Source: Tangfeifania diversioriginum
GTDB lineage: Bacteria; Bacteroidota; Bacteroidia; Bacteroidales; Prolixibacteraceae
Assembly: GCA_945873105.1 (NCBI GenBank)
Contig: CAMCBW010000040.1
Span: 1 to 50,575 of the forward strand
Length of the DNA: 50,575 nt
Direction: 5' to 3'
Both the position numbers and the translations under genes were made by a program. Each line of letters opens with the position of its first letter. Within the stretch, counting starts at the first letter, position 1. The notes under the pieces are model-generated. The model made no database searches, was not told where the DNA came from, and worked only from the letters and a program-made list of their open reading frames with translations. Shown here one piece after another: positions 14,289 through 22,939 of this stretch.

Positions 14289-16619
14289 TTGAACTCTTTA
14301 CCTATCCATAAACTAGCAGCTTTGGGCGTTGTCCTGCTCTCTTTGGTGATATTTGGTTGCCAGACCAACAAGTATGTTCCTGCCAATGAGTATCTTTTGT
14401 CGAAGGTGAAGATTGAGATGGACCTGAAAAGTATCGACAAGATCCAACTCAAGGCATACCAGAAGCAAAAGCCCAATACCCGCATATTCAACTACTGGAG
14501 ATTTCACCTTGCCTTGTACAATATGTCGGCCAAAAGCAAGGAGAGTGGTTGGCTCAAGCGAATCGGAGAGGCCCCGGTAATTTACGATCCCTATCTGACC
14601 CAAAAAACCAGCAGGGAATTTGAAAGGTTTATGCACAACAAGGGGTATTACAATGCTGAGGTTAGGGACTGTACCCTGTTCAAAAAGAAAGGAAGTGCAG
14701 AGGTCACTTATTACATCAAAGCCAATGAGCCTTACAAGATCAGGACCTTTGAAACGGAGATCAAGGATGATTCCCTGCGTAGCCTGTTGACCCAGCCGGG
14801 CAACCAGAGTACGATCAAGCCCAATACGCTGTTCGATTCGGATATGTTGGGCAGCGAGAGTCAGCGATTGCTCAAGAAGATGCAAAATGAAGGTTTCTAT
14901 AAGTCGACCAAGAATATCCTCTACTTTGAAGCAGATTCAGCAAACAACAACCACAGTGTCGACTTGAAACTGATCATAGAACAGGAGAGTATGGGCGATA
15001 CCTCACAGTTTGGGGTCAAAAAGAACCATGACCGGTTTACCTTCAGGAATTTTTATTACCTGAATGAAAAGGAGATTCAGGGGGCACTTTTTTCGGGTGA
15101 CGGATCGGTGGATACCCTGAAGAATGATACCCTGCGGATCAGGAATCACTACTTTGTCTCCAAGAAACAGCGGCGTTTGAAACCGGATCTGTTGATCAAT
15201 GCCAACCATCTGGCCGACCGGATGTTTTACAGCTCAGAATTGGTTGACAGAACCTACAATGAATTTTTCGCCCTGAGGCTCTTCAAAATTGTAAACATTC
15301 GTTTCGTCGAAACAGCATTGAAAGATTCGTTGGGATATCCCATGCTCGATTGCTTTTTTCAGCTGACCCCAGGGATGAGCCAGTCTTACAGTGCCAGTAT
15401 CGAAGGAACCAATTCGCTGGGGAACCTGGGTGTTTCGGGAACCCTGGGTTATCAGCACAAAAATCTCTTCAGGGGAGGGGAGATATTCGATCTTCAATTG
15501 TTGACAGCCACCCAGAAGCATAGTTACGGCGTAGGGGATTCTGCCAACACCTTCCATTCGGTTGAAACCGGCATTGATGCCAAAATTACCATTCCCAAAT
15601 ATTTGGCTCCCTTCTTAAGATCTGATTTCTTCCGCTATTCCACACCCCAAACATTTTTTAATATCTCCTACAATTACCAAAAAAGGCCCGATTATACCCG
15701 AACCATAGCCAGAACTGCCTATGGATACCAATGGAAATCATCGGATTGGGTAACCCATAGGGTGAATGCACTGGACATCAACCTGGTGAAGATGTTTGCC
15801 CTCGATTCTGCTTTCATCAACCGGATCGAAAATCTTTACATCCGTAGTTCCTACATCGATCACTCCATTACGGCATTTAACTATGCCTATACCTTTAATA
15901 ATCAAACCCAGAACAGGCCGGATTACATGGTATTCCGTTTCAATGTGGAGACGGCAGGCAACATGTTGTACCTCTACAATACCACCATTGGAGGGAAAAA
16001 ATATCTTTCAGAGGGGGGAACCATTGAACAATACCAGCTTTTCAGGACCCCTTTTGCCCAATACCTGAAGGTCGATTTGGAGTACCGGAAATCATGGACG
16101 GATAACGATCGAAATAGTTTGGTTGTAAGAACCTTTGGAGGAGGTGCATTTGCCTACGGCAACGCTGACCAAATCCCCTTTGAAAGGAAATTCTTTTCCG
16201 GCGGGGCCAATGGTATCAGGGCATGGCCCATCCGGACACTTGGTCCGGGCAGCTACCAGGCAGGGCTCAATGAGTTTCCAAACCAGTCGGGTGACATTAA
16301 ACTGGAAGCCAATGCTGAATACCGGTTTAAGTTGGGGGGATCGCTGGAGGGAGCACTCTTTTTCGACATGGGGAATATCTGGTCTGTCAAGGATAACCGG
16401 GAAGGTACCGAATTCAGGCTCAATAGCTTCTACAAGGAGTTTGCATTGGGATCAGGGCTGGGTGTAAGGTATGACTTTAGTTACGTTATCCTTCGGCTGG
16501 ATCTGGCATTTAAAATGTGCGATCCTTCGTTGCAAAAAGGAGACCGGTGGATTGCTCCGGCTGATTACTTTGGAAATGGCAACATGAATTTTGTATTTGG
16601 AATTGGTTATCCATTCTAG
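14289..16619 (+). CDS. tamL: outer membrane TamA-like lipoprotein (TamL)
   Basis: A 776-residue Omp85-family protein. Residues 8-24 form a lipoprotein signal with lipobox VIFGC (Cys24), unlike proteobacterial TamA. POTRA-like repeats fill about 35-380. The C-terminal half is a 16-strand-type barrel with the Omp85 signature FFSGGANGIRAWPIRTLGPG near residues 634-653 and the terminal aromatic FGIGYPF. Lipidated TamL, described in Flavobacterium, works with TamB in moving or assembling outer membrane proteins or lipids. The start is a TTG: no ATG lies between the upstream stop at 14268 and the signal peptide. It is divergent from the SpoU gene. tamB, often adjacent, is absent here. Confidence 0.87.
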   Translation: MNSLPIHKLAALGVVLLSLVIFGCQTNKYVPANEYLLSKVKIEMDLKSIDKIQLKAYQKQKPNTRIFNYWRFHLALYNMSAKSKESGWLKRIGEAPVIYDPYLTQKTSREFERFMHNKGYYNAEVRDCTLFKKKGSAEVTYYIKANEPYKIRTFETEIKDDSLRSLLTQPGNQSTIKPNTLFDSDMLGSESQRLLKKMQNEGFYKSTKNILYFEADSANNNHSVDLKLIIEQESMGDTSQFGVKKNHDRFTFRNFYYLNEKEIQGALFSGDGSVDTLKNDTLRIRNHYFVSKKQRRLKPDLLINANHLADRMFYSSELVDRTYNEFFALRLFKIVNIRFVETALKDSLGYPMLDCFFQLTPGMSQSYSASIEGTNSLGNLGVSGTLGYQHKNLFRGGEIFDLQLLTATQKHSYGVGDSANTFHSVETGIDAKITIPKYLAPFLRSDFFRYSTPQTFFNISYNYQKRPDYTRTIARTAYGYQWKSSDWVTHRVNALDINLVKMFALDSAFINRIENLYIRSSYIDHSITAFNYAYTFNNQTQNRPDYMVFRFNVETAGNMLYLYNTTIGGKKYLSEGGTIEQYQLFRTPFAQYLKVDLEYRKSWTDNDRNSLVVRTFGGGAFAYGNADQIPFERKFFSGGANGIRAWPIRTLGPGSYQAGLNEFPNQSGDIKLEANAEYRFKLGGSLEGALFFDMGNIWSVKDNREGTEFRLNSFYKEFALGSGLGVRYDFSYVILRLDLAFKMCDPSLQKGDRWIAPADYFGNGNMNFVFGIGYPF

Positions 16620-16683
16620 GGCCCCGCTGCATTCTTTTTTCTCCCCAAAATTCAGTAACTTGTAGGTTGAAAGCAGGAGCGCT

Positions 16684-17619
16684 ATGCAACTCAATCAGCT
16701 GCGGGAGTTTTTTATGTTCACCAGCAAGGAGCGCAACGGGATTATCTTGTTGCTCATCCTCCTGCTGTTGGTGATGCTGCTTGACCTGGTACTTCCTTAT
16801 GTAATTCCGGTCCGGCAATATGATACAGCCTCCTGGGTGGCTGCGGCTGAAAAATTTTATGCAGTCGATAGTTTGCCGAAGGAGGATATTGCTCCCCCGT
16901 TTGCAGGGACCATTGATCCCAATGCCCCCGATCCGGCCGATCTGATCCGTGCAGGTATACCCGAAGGTGTGGCAGCGAACTGGATGAAGTATCTCAAGAA
17001 GGGAGGGCATTTCAGGAAGAAGGAGGAGGTGCGTAAGCTCTACGGAATGACTGACCAGCTCTATGCCGGCATCAGCGGCAACCTGAAGCTAAAAGAGCGC
17101 AATGAACCTGTTGCGCAAAAAATGAAATCCAATGGAAAGAACAGCAATGGTCACCCTCCAGCCGAAAAGGAGGTGATACCGGGTGCAGGGAATGATGGTG
17201 TAAGACGGCAGCTGCAGACGGTAGATCTTAACTCGGCCGATTCCTCCCAGCTGGAATCTCTTCCCGGCATCGGTCCGGTGCTTGCTGCCAGGATCATCAA
17301 ATACAGGAAAATCCTGGGTGGATATTACGATGTTGCACAGTTGAAGGAGATCTATGGTATGACTGAGGAGTTGTGGCTAAAATCGGTGCCGGCAATTACC
17401 GTTGATACTTCAGGGATCAGAAGGATAGACATCAACTTCCTGTCGCTTTCTGAACTGGGAAGACACCCTTACATTGGTTACCGGCGGGCAAAAAAGATCA
17501 TTAAGTTGCGTGATAGCTCGGGGAAGTTGGGCAATACAGGGGAGTTGGCCTCCATTTTTTCTGCCGACTCGTTGCAGCATCTGCGGCCTTATCTGCTGAT
17601 CCGAGAGCCTGTTCCCTGA
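16684..17619 (+). CDS. ComEA-like helix-hairpin-helix protein
   Basis: A 311-residue protein with one N-terminal membrane segment (about 20-42) followed by three helix-hairpin-helix-like units. The first is degenerate (about 80-125, ending KLYGMTD), the second is clear (about 180-230, with LNSADSSQLESLPGIGPVLAARIIKYRK broken at its GIG hairpin), and the third is about 250-300 (HPYIGYRRAKKIIKLRD). The repeats bind DNA backbone non-specifically. In competent bacteria ComEA binds incoming DNA outside the inner membrane, and Bacteroidetes carry similar proteins of unproven role. It lies 64 bp after tamL and may be read with it. Confidence 0.82.
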   Translation: MQLNQLREFFMFTSKERNGIILLLILLLLVMLLDLVLPYVIPVRQYDTASWVAAAEKFYAVDSLPKEDIAPPFAGTIDPNAPDPADLIRAGIPEGVAANWMKYLKKGGHFRKKEEVRKLYGMTDQLYAGISGNLKLKERNEPVAQKMKSNGKNSNGHPPAEKEVIPGAGNDGVRRQLQTVDLNSADSSQLESLPGIGPVLAARIIKYRKILGGYYDVAQLKEIYGMTEELWLKSVPAITVDTSGIRRIDINFLSLSELGRHPYIGYRRAKKIIKLRDSSGKLGNTGELASIFSADSLQHLRPYLLIREPVP

Positions 17620-17654
17620 TTATTTTTTAATTTTGAGGAAATTTATTCACAATT

Positions 17655-17686
17655 ATTGCATGTATTGAGGAATATTTCTAAATTTG
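17655..17686 (+). promoter_or_regulatory. promoter for rpsU
   Basis: TAAATTTG at 17679-17686 matches TAnnTTTG. ATTG at 17655-17658 sits 20 bases upstream, the expected -33 spacing. It lies 39 bases before the rpsU start. Confidence 0.7.
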
Positions 17687-17725
17687 CGACCCGAAATGAC
17701 CCCGAACAAAGTAAAAAATTAAGGT

Positions 17726-17920
17726 ATGATTGTTATTCCTATTAAAGACGGTGAGAACATTGAAAGAGCGCTGAAACGTTTCAAAAGAAAATTTGAAAAG
17801 ACTGGTGCAGTAAAAGAACTTCGTGGCCGTCAAGCCTTTGAAAAACCCTCGATTACGCGTCGTACCGAGATCAAGAAGGCGATTTACATTGAGCAATTGC
17901 AGCGTTCAGAAGATAATTGA
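17726..17920 (+). CDS. rpsU: 30S ribosomal protein S21
   Basis: A 64-residue basic protein starting MIVIPIKDGENIERALKRFKR, the bS21 signature, with KFEKTGAVKELRGR following. bS21 sits by the 3' end of 16S rRNA in the 30S platform. In Bacteroidetes it is linked with sequestering of the anti-Shine-Dalgarno sequence, consistent with the lack of SD sites in most of this window. It heads the rpsU-xerC-hpf group. Confidence 0.96.
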   Translation: MIVIPIKDGENIERALKRFKRKFEKTGAVKELRGRQAFEKPSITRRTEIKKAIYIEQLQRSEDN

Positions 17921-17993
17921 GAAATTATTGCGAAACATGGTGATGGGCAGGATATAATTTTGTAAATTCCTTCCGATTTCAATTTTCGTGTGA

Positions 17994-18878
17994 ATGCAAT
18001 ATTTAGCGCATTTTCTCAGTTTCCTAAAATATGAGAAGCGGTATTCCGATCATACGGTAACTGCTTATGAGAAAGACCTCGACCAATTCATCCTGTTTGG
18101 CAGTGAAATGGTTGAGGATTTTTGTTTGATAGAAGTTGATCATCATCTCATCCGGCAGTGGGTCATCTCACTGATGGACCAGGGGATCACTGCAACCAGT
18201 GTCAAGCGAAAATTGTCGACCCTTCGGTCATTGTACAAGTTCCTGTTGCGGGAAGGGGTGATGAAGAAAAATCCCACCGAACTGGTAATGGTCCCGAAGA
18301 CAGGCAAAAAATTGCCCCAGTTTGTTCAGGAAAAGGAGATGGACCAGCTTTTGGATACATCTTTCTTTGCAGATGATTTCAGTGGCCGGCGTGACAAGGC
18401 TGTGGTCGCCCTTTTTTACGGAACAGGGATGCGGCTTTCGGAGCTGAAGGGAATCAGGATGGCAGACCTGCATTGGAGCGACAAGGTGGTGAAAGTGGTT
18501 GGAAAAAGAAACAAAGAGCGGTTGATTCCGTACCCTTCTGAAATAAAAGATGATCTTGTCAATTATATAGAGCTCCGCAATGAACTTTTTGGGGTAGGGA
18601 ACAGTTATCTTTTTGTTACCGACAAGGGAGAGCAGATCTATGACAAACTCCTTTACCGGATAGTCAGAAAATACCTGAGTCTGGTTACCACCCTGGAGAA
18701 ACGCAGTCCGCACGTTTTGAGGCACAGTTACGCAACGCATCTTTTGAACCGCGGAGCAGATCTGAATGCTATCAAGGAGTTGCTGGGTCATGCGAGTCTT
18801 GCTGCCACCCAGGTTTATACGCACACCACTTTTGAGAAATTGAAGAAAATATACAACCAAGCTCATCCAAGAGCGTAA
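17994..18878 (+). CDS. xerC: tyrosine recombinase of the XerC/XerD type
   Basis: A 294-residue tyrosine recombinase. The N-terminal SAM-like core-binding domain covers about 1-85. The catalytic domain has Arg147 (GTGMRLSELKG), the HVLRH box (His240, Arg243), His266 (LLGHASLA) and the nucleophile Tyr275 (TQVYTH). These enzymes resolve chromosome dimers at dif. The conserved position between rpsU and hpf, and the normal length without extra domains, point to a housekeeping Xer protein and not a mobile-element integrase. Whether it is the XerC or XerD partner cannot be told. Confidence 0.88.
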   Translation: MQYLAHFLSFLKYEKRYSDHTVTAYEKDLDQFILFGSEMVEDFCLIEVDHHLIRQWVISLMDQGITATSVKRKLSTLRSLYKFLLREGVMKKNPTELVMVPKTGKKLPQFVQEKEMDQLLDTSFFADDFSGRRDKAVVALFYGTGMRLSELKGIRMADLHWSDKVVKVVGKRNKERLIPYPSEIKDDLVNYIELRNELFGVGNSYLFVTDKGEQIYDKLLYRIVRKYLSLVTTLEKRSPHVLRHSYATHLLNRGADLNAIKELLGHASLAATQVYTHTTFEKLKKIYNQAHPRA

Positions 18879-18882
18879 AATA

Positions 18883-18896
18883 GAGGAGGAACAATT
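18883..18896 (+). promoter_or_regulatory. strong Shine-Dalgarno site before hpf
   Basis: GAGGAGGA at 18883-18890 lies six bases before the ATG at 18897. This near-perfect SD is unusual in a window where most genes show none, so hpf may be translated in a special way. Confidence 0.75.
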
Positions 18897-19199
18897 ATGG
18901 ACGTAAAAGTACAAACAGTTCATTTCAAAGCCGATCAGAAGCTGATTGACTTTTGTGAGAAACGATTAAACAAGCTTGATCAGTTTTATGACAGTGTCAT
19001 TGGGGCGGAAGTCATGTTGAAGCTCGAAAAGGACGAAGATCGTGAGAACAAGGTGAGTGAAATCAAACTTTCTGTTCCTGCCAATGATCCGTTGTTTGCC
19101 AAAAAGCAGGCAAAAACCTTTGAAGAAGCCATCGATCTGACGGTAGAAGCATTGAAAAAGCAGATGGAAAAATTCAAAACAAAAACCAGCAACAAATAA
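18897..19199 (+). CDS. hpf: ribosome hibernation-promoting factor, short form
   Basis: A 100-residue HPF/YfiA family protein: the N-terminal beta-alpha-beta-beta-beta-alpha domain without the C-terminal dimerisation domain of long HPF. It begins MDVKVQTVHFKADQKLIDF and ends in a lysine-rich helix. It binds the 30S decoding centre and silences ribosomes in stationary phase. It follows xerC by 18 bases and has a rare strong SD site. Confidence 0.93.
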   Translation: MDVKVQTVHFKADQKLIDFCEKRLNKLDQFYDSVIGAEVMLKLEKDEDRENKVSEIKLSVPANDPLFAKKQAKTFEEAIDLTVEALKKQMEKFKTKTSNK

Positions 19200-19219
19200 T
19201 TTGAAAAAAAGTCAGACGA

Positions 19220-19253
19220 TTTGATTTTAAGAAAAAAAAATAGTTTAAATTTG
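19220..19253 (+). promoter_or_regulatory. promoter for the tRNA-tuf transcript
   Basis: TAAATTTG at 19246-19253 matches TAnnTTTG. TTTG at 19220-19223 lies 22 bases upstream, slightly longer than the usual spacing. No other good box is seen before tuf, so the tRNAs and tuf may share it. Confidence 0.6.
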
Positions 19254-19340
19254 CAAACCATTTTTGAAGAGTAAAATCGGATAAAATGGTTTGCTCTTTG
19301 GAATTGATGATGTTCTTGTCGTTGTGGCGGAAACCCGATA

Positions 19341-19426
19341 GGGGAGATACCAAAGCGGCCAACTGGGGCAGACTGTAAATCTGCTGGCGTATGCCTTCGT
19401 AGGTTCGAATCCTGCTCTCCCCACCA
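19341..19426 (+). tRNA. tRNA-Tyr (GTA)
   Basis: The acceptor stem GGGGAGA (19341-19347) pairs with TCTCCCC (19416-19422). The anticodon loop CTGTAAA gives GTA. A long variable arm, normal for bacterial tRNA-Tyr, and the T-loop GTTCGAAT follow. CCA is encoded at 19424-19426. Confidence 0.95.
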
Positions 19427-19464
19427 TCGCGAGACATATCTCCGGGACAAAGTTGGGCAAAAAA

Positions 19465-19537
19465 GCGGGAGTAGCTCAGTTGATAGAGCATTAGCCTTCC
19501 AAGCTGAGGGTCGCGGGTTTGAGTCCCGTCTCCCGCT
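19465..19537 (+). tRNA. tRNA-Gly (TCC)
   Basis: The acceptor GCGGGAG pairs with CTCCCGC (19530-19536). The anticodon loop CTTCCAA gives TCC. The D-arm and T-arm are normal. CCA is not encoded, unlike in the neighbouring tRNA-Tyr. Confidence 0.95.
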
Positions 19538-19554
19538 CAAGTTTGCTTAAATAT

Positions 19555-19576
19555 GCTTAGTGCGCGACCACTAAGC
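19555..19576 (+). promoter_or_regulatory. hairpin in the tuf leader
   Basis: GCTTAGTG and CACTAAGC form a perfect 8-bp stem with a six-base loop, between tRNA-Gly and tuf. There is no U tract, so it is more likely a processing or leader structure than a terminator. A tRNA-Thr, which I would expect here from related genomes, is not visible. Confidence 0.5.
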
Positions 19577-19669
19577 GTGGAATGGTTGTGGGTGTTATGC
19601 TTGCAGCCTATTGGTTTAAAGAGATTAGATGAACAGAAATATAAAAACTAGAATTTAAAATTATTTATT

Positions 19670-20857
19670 ATGGCAAAAGCACATTACGACAGGTCTAAAC
19701 CCCACGTAAACATTGGTACTATTGGTCACGTTGACCACGGAAAAACTACGCTGACTTCTGCGATTACAATGGTATTGAACAAAAAAGGACTTTGCGAAGT
19801 GAAGTCTTTCGATTCAATTGACAACGCACCGGAAGAAAAAGAGCGTGGTATCACCATCAACACTGCCCACGTTGAGTATGCAACAGCAAATCGTCACTAT
19901 GCGCACGTTGACTGTCCCGGTCACGCTGACTACGTTAAAAACATGGTAACAGGTGCTGCCCAGATGGACGGTGCTATTATTGTGGTAGCTGCTACCGACG
20001 GTCCTATGCCCCAGACCCGCGAGCACATCCTGCTTGCACGTCAGGTAAACGTTCCCCGTTTGGTTGTTTTCATGAACAAGGTTGACATGGTGGAAGATCC
20101 TGAAATCCTCGAACTGGTTGAGATGGAAATTCGCGACCTACTTACTTTCTACAACTTTGACGGTGACAATACTCCTGTAATTCAGGGTTCTGCACTGGGT
20201 GCACTCAACGGTGAACCACAGTGGGAAGACAAAGTAATGGAACTGATGGATGCAGTTGATACCTGGATTCCAATTCCTCCCCGTGACGTTGACAAACCAT
20301 TCCTGATGCCGGTGGAGGACGTATTCTCCATCACAGGTCGTGGTACAGTTGCTACCGGACGTATTGAAATGGGTAAAATTCACACCGGCGACGAAATCGA
20401 ATTGATTGGTCTTGGTGCAGAGAACCGCAAGACAGTATGTACAGGTGTTGAGATGTTCCGCAAGATCCTTGATGACGGACAAGCTGGTGACAACGTAGGT
20501 TTGTTGCTTCGCGGTGTTGACAAGAAAGAGATCAAGCGTGGTATGATTCTTGCAAAAACAGGTTCTATCACTCCCCACACTACTTTCAAAGCTGAGGTTT
20601 ATATCCTTAAGAAAGAAGAAGGTGGTCGTCACACCCCATTCCACAACAAATATCGTCCTCAATTCTACATCCGTACACTTGACATCACCGGTGAAATCAA
20701 CCTTCCTGAAGGAACTGAAATGATCCTGCCTGGTGACAACGTTACAATTACTGTTGAGTTGATCTATCCTGTTGCATTGAACCTGGGTCTTCGTTTCGCC
20801 ATCCGCGAAGGTGGACGTACAGTTGGTGCTGGTCAGGTTACTGAGATTTTAAAGTAA
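19670..20857 (+). CDS. tuf: elongation factor Tu
   Basis: A 395-residue translation GTPase that brings aminoacyl-tRNA to the ribosome. G1 is GHVDHGKT (residues 19-26), followed by RGITI in switch I, DCPGH, NKVD and SAL. Domains 2 and 3 are complete, with GRGTVATGR and the C-terminal [11 protein letters not shown]. Codon use is strongly biased, as expected for a highly expressed gene. It follows the tRNAs and precedes secE, the standard order. A 10-bp hairpin follows the stop. Confidence 0.98.
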   Translation: MAKAHYDRSKPHVNIGTIGHVDHGKTTLTSAITMVLNKKGLCEVKSFDSIDNAPEEKERGITINTAHVEYATANRHYAHVDCPGHADYVKNMVTGAAQMDGAIIVVAATDGPMPQTREHILLARQVNVPRLVVFMNKVDMVEDPEILELVEMEIRDLLTFYNFDGDNTPVIQGSALGALNGEPQWEDKVMELMDAVDTWIPIPPRDVDKPFLMPVEDVFSITGRGTVATGRIEMGKIHTGDEIELIGLGAENRKTVCTGVEMFRKILDDGQAGDNVGLLLRGVDKKEIKRGMILAKTGSITPHTTFKAEVYILKKEEGGRHTPFHNKYRPQFYIRTLDITGEINLPEGTEMILPGDNVTITVELIYPVALNLGLRFAIREGGRTVGAGQVTEILK

Positions 20858-20881
20858 GCTGAAGTAATCACTTCAAAATAG

Positions 20882-20909
20882 AGAGTCCCGGGCTTCTGTC
20901 CGGGACTCT
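20882..20909 (+). terminator. hairpin after tuf, terminator or processing site
   Basis: A 10-bp perfect stem (AGAGTCCCGG / CCGGGACTCT) with an eight-base loop lies 24 bases after the tuf stop. It lacks a clear U tract, so partial termination or RNA processing is as likely as full termination. Confidence 0.6.
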
Positions 20910-20914
20910 TACAA

Positions 20915-20961
20915 CGGACAGCTTGTCGGAAGCAAAGGTAAGTTCGACTCTTCCTGTCCGG
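20915..20961 (+). pseudogene. tRNA-like remnant without an anticodon arm
   Basis: CGGACAG at 20915-20921 pairs with CTGTCCG at 20954-20960 like an acceptor stem. GCTT-GTCGG-AAGC (20921-20933) resembles a short D-arm. GTAAG-TTCGACT-CTTCC (20938-20954) is a T-arm with a canonical TTCGA loop and one stem mismatch. There is no room for an anticodon arm. Many Bacteroidetes carry tRNA-Trp between tuf and secE (from memory), so this is best read as an internally deleted tRNA gene. A conserved tRNA-like structure is the alternative. Confidence 0.55.
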
Positions 20962-20987
20962 CTAAAAAATATTCAAATTTTCGTAGA

Positions 20988-21179
20988 ATGAAATTAACGA
21001 ATTATTTCACAGAAGCCTACACCGAACTTGTACAGAAGGTCTCATGGCCTACCTGGAGCGAGCTTAGAGGTAGTGCGGTAGTCGTATTAGTTGCTTCCCT
21101 TATAATTGCACTGTTGATCTTCGGAATTGATGTCACATTCAGGGGCGTCATGAAAGTTGTTTACAGTTTTTTCTATTAA
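20988..21179 (+). CDS. secE: preprotein translocase subunit SecE
   Basis: A 63-residue protein with an amphipathic N-terminal helix, the conserved KVSWPTWSEL turn, and one membrane segment (about 30-55). It clamps the SecYEG channel in the inner membrane. Its position between tuf and nusG is standard. Confidence 0.95.
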   Translation: MKLTNYFTEAYTELVQKVSWPTWSELRGSAVVVLVASLIIALLIFGIDVTFRGVMKVVYSFFY

Positions 21180-21200
21180 TTTTTCCTGGAGAGATCCCTA

Positions 21201-21749
21201 ATGAGCGAAAGTCAACACAAGTGGTATGTTCTTAGAGCCATCGGAGGTAAAGAGAAGAAGGTAAAAGAGTATATCGAAAATGAGATAGCCAATGGCGGTC
21301 TTCAGGATTATGTTTCACAGGTCTTAATTCCTACTGAGAAGGTTTTTCAGATCCGAAATGGAAAGAAAGTGGCAAAAGACCGCAACTTTTTTCCCGGATA
21401 TGTTCTGATTGAAGCCACCTTGGGGGGAGAGACTCCACACAAGCTTCGAAACATACCCAATGTAATCGGTTTTCTTGGTGATACCAAGGGTGGCGATCCT
21501 GTCCCCATGCGTCTTGCCGAAATTAACCGCATATTGGGCAAAGTTGATGAGCTTCAGGAGAGTGGTGAAGATTTCGATGTACCATTCTTTGTTGGAGAGA
21601 CCGTAAAAGTGACCGACGGACCATTTAACGGATTCAACGGGACCATTGAAGAAATCAATGCGGAACGGAAGAAACTGAAGGTAATGGTTAAGATTTTCGG
21701 TCGTAAAACCCCCTTGGAGCTTAGCTTTATGCAAGTGGAAAAGGAGTAA
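21201..21749 (+). CDS. nusG: transcription termination/antitermination factor NusG
   Basis: A 182-residue protein. The NGN domain begins [19 protein letters not shown] and contains [10 protein letters not shown]; the KOW domain starts near [21 protein letters not shown]. NusG binds the RNA polymerase clamp and links it to Rho or the ribosome. It lies 21 bases after secE. Normal length. Confidence 0.96.
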   Translation: MSESQHKWYVLRAIGGKEKKVKEYIENEIANGGLQDYVSQVLIPTEKVFQIRNGKKVAKDRNFFPGYVLIEATLGGETPHKLRNIPNVIGFLGDTKGGDPVPMRLAEINRILGKVDELQESGEDFDVPFFVGETVKVTDGPFNGFNGTIEEINAERKKLKVMVKIFGRKTPLELSFMQVEKE

Positions 21750-21771
21750 AGTAAATTTTTTATAAAACGTT

Positions 21772-22215
21772 ATGGCTAAAGAAATTGCTGGATTTATCAA
21801 ATTACAGATCAAGGGTGGTGCAGCAAATCCTTCACCTCCTGTAGGTCCCGCATTGGGATCGAAGGGTGTGAACATCATGCAGTTCTGTAAAGCATTCAAT
21901 GCCAGAACCCAAGATCAGCCCGGTAAGATTTTGCCGGTTGTCATCACGGTTTTTGCCGACAAGTCTTTCGACTTTGTGGTAAAAACTCCGCCGGTGGCCA
22001 TCCAATTGCTTGAGTATTCAAAGGTCAAATCAGGATCAGCGGAGCCTCATGTCAAGAAAGTTGGATCGGTTACTTGGGATCAGGTAAGAGAGATTGCAGA
22101 GATTAAGATGCCAGACCTTAATTGCTTTTCGGTTGAAGCAGGTATGCGCATGGTAGCAGGTACTGCAAGAAGTATGGGGATAACCGTAACAGGTCAATCA
22201 CCTTTTAATAACTAA
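21772..22215 (+). CDS. rplK: 50S ribosomal protein L11
   Basis: A 147-residue uL11 protein beginning [16 protein letters not shown], with the proline-rich [11 protein letters not shown] turn and the C-terminal rRNA-binding domain ([10 protein letters not shown]). It forms the GTPase-associated centre at the base of the L7/L12 stalk. First of the rplKAJL group. Confidence 0.97.
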   Translation: MAKEIAGFIKLQIKGGAANPSPPVGPALGSKGVNIMQFCKAFNARTQDQPGKILPVVITVFADKSFDFVVKTPPVAIQLLEYSKVKSGSAEPHVKKVGSVTWDQVREIAEIKMPDLNCFSVEAGMRMVAGTARSMGITVTGQSPFNN

Positions 22216-22231
22216 TAAAAGTTAAGGTTAA

Positions 22232-22930
22232 ATGGCAAAAGTTACCAAGAATAAGAAAGCTGCATTGGAGAAACTCGAGGCCGGGAAATTCTATGAACTA
22301 AAGGATGCTGCCAAGCTGGTAAAGGAGATTACCTTTACGAAGTTTGATGCTTCTGTAGACATTGATGTCCGGTTGGGAGTAGATCCTCGGAAAGCTAACC
22401 AGATGGTTCGTGGTGTCGTAACTTTGCCCCATGGAACAGGGAAAGAGGTACGTGTTCTGGCATTGGTTACTCCTGACAAGGAGGCTGAAGCAACAGAAGC
22501 AGGTGCTGACTTTGTAGGTCTAGACAATTACATCGACAAAATCAAAGGTGGTTGGACAGATGTAGATGTCATCATTACCATGCCCCCTGTGATGGGAAAA
22601 GTAGGTGCGTTGGGTCGTATCTTAGGTCCGAGAGGATTGATGCCCAACCCCAAAAGCGGAACTGTCACCATGGAAGTCGGAAAAGCCATCAAAGAAGTGA
22701 AGATGGGTAAGATCGACTTCAAGGTAGACAAATTCGGTATCGTTCACACTTCCGTCGGCAAAGTTTCTTTCGATCCCATTAAAATTGTGGAAAATGCAAA
22801 GGAATTTGTTCACACGATTCAGAAATTAAAACCCTCAGCTGCCAAAGGTACGTACATCAAAAGTATCTACCTCTCCAGCACTATGAGCCCCGGCATTCAG
22901 GTAGAGCCTAAATCCTGCCTGGAAAGTTAA
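22232..22930 (+). CDS. rplA: 50S ribosomal protein L1
   Basis: A 232-residue uL1 protein with the two-domain pattern. The middle motif [18 protein letters not shown] is the family signature. It forms the mobile stalk at the E site and in other bacteria represses its own operon by binding a leader mimic of 23S rRNA. Seventeen bases separate it from rplK. Confidence 0.97.
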   Translation: MAKVTKNKKAALEKLEAGKFYELKDAAKLVKEITFTKFDASVDIDVRLGVDPRKANQMVRGVVTLPHGTGKEVRVLALVTPDKEAEATEAGADFVGLDNYIDKIKGGWTDVDVIITMPPVMGKVGALGRILGPRGLMPNPKSGTVTMEVGKAIKEVKMGKIDFKVDKFGIVHTSVGKVSFDPIKIVENAKEFVHTIQKLKPSAAKGTYIKSIYLSSTMSPGIQVEPKSCLES

Positions 22931-22939
22931 AATGTTGCA

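Noticed and set aside
17994-18878. XerC-like recombinase as a mobile-element integrase
   Set aside because: Its length and the conserved rpsU-xerC-hpf position show a housekeeping recombinase; no att sites or cargo are seen.
19538-19669. A tRNA-Thr gene between tRNA-Gly and tuf
   Set aside because: No cloverleaf can be built; only an 8-bp hairpin without a T-loop is present.
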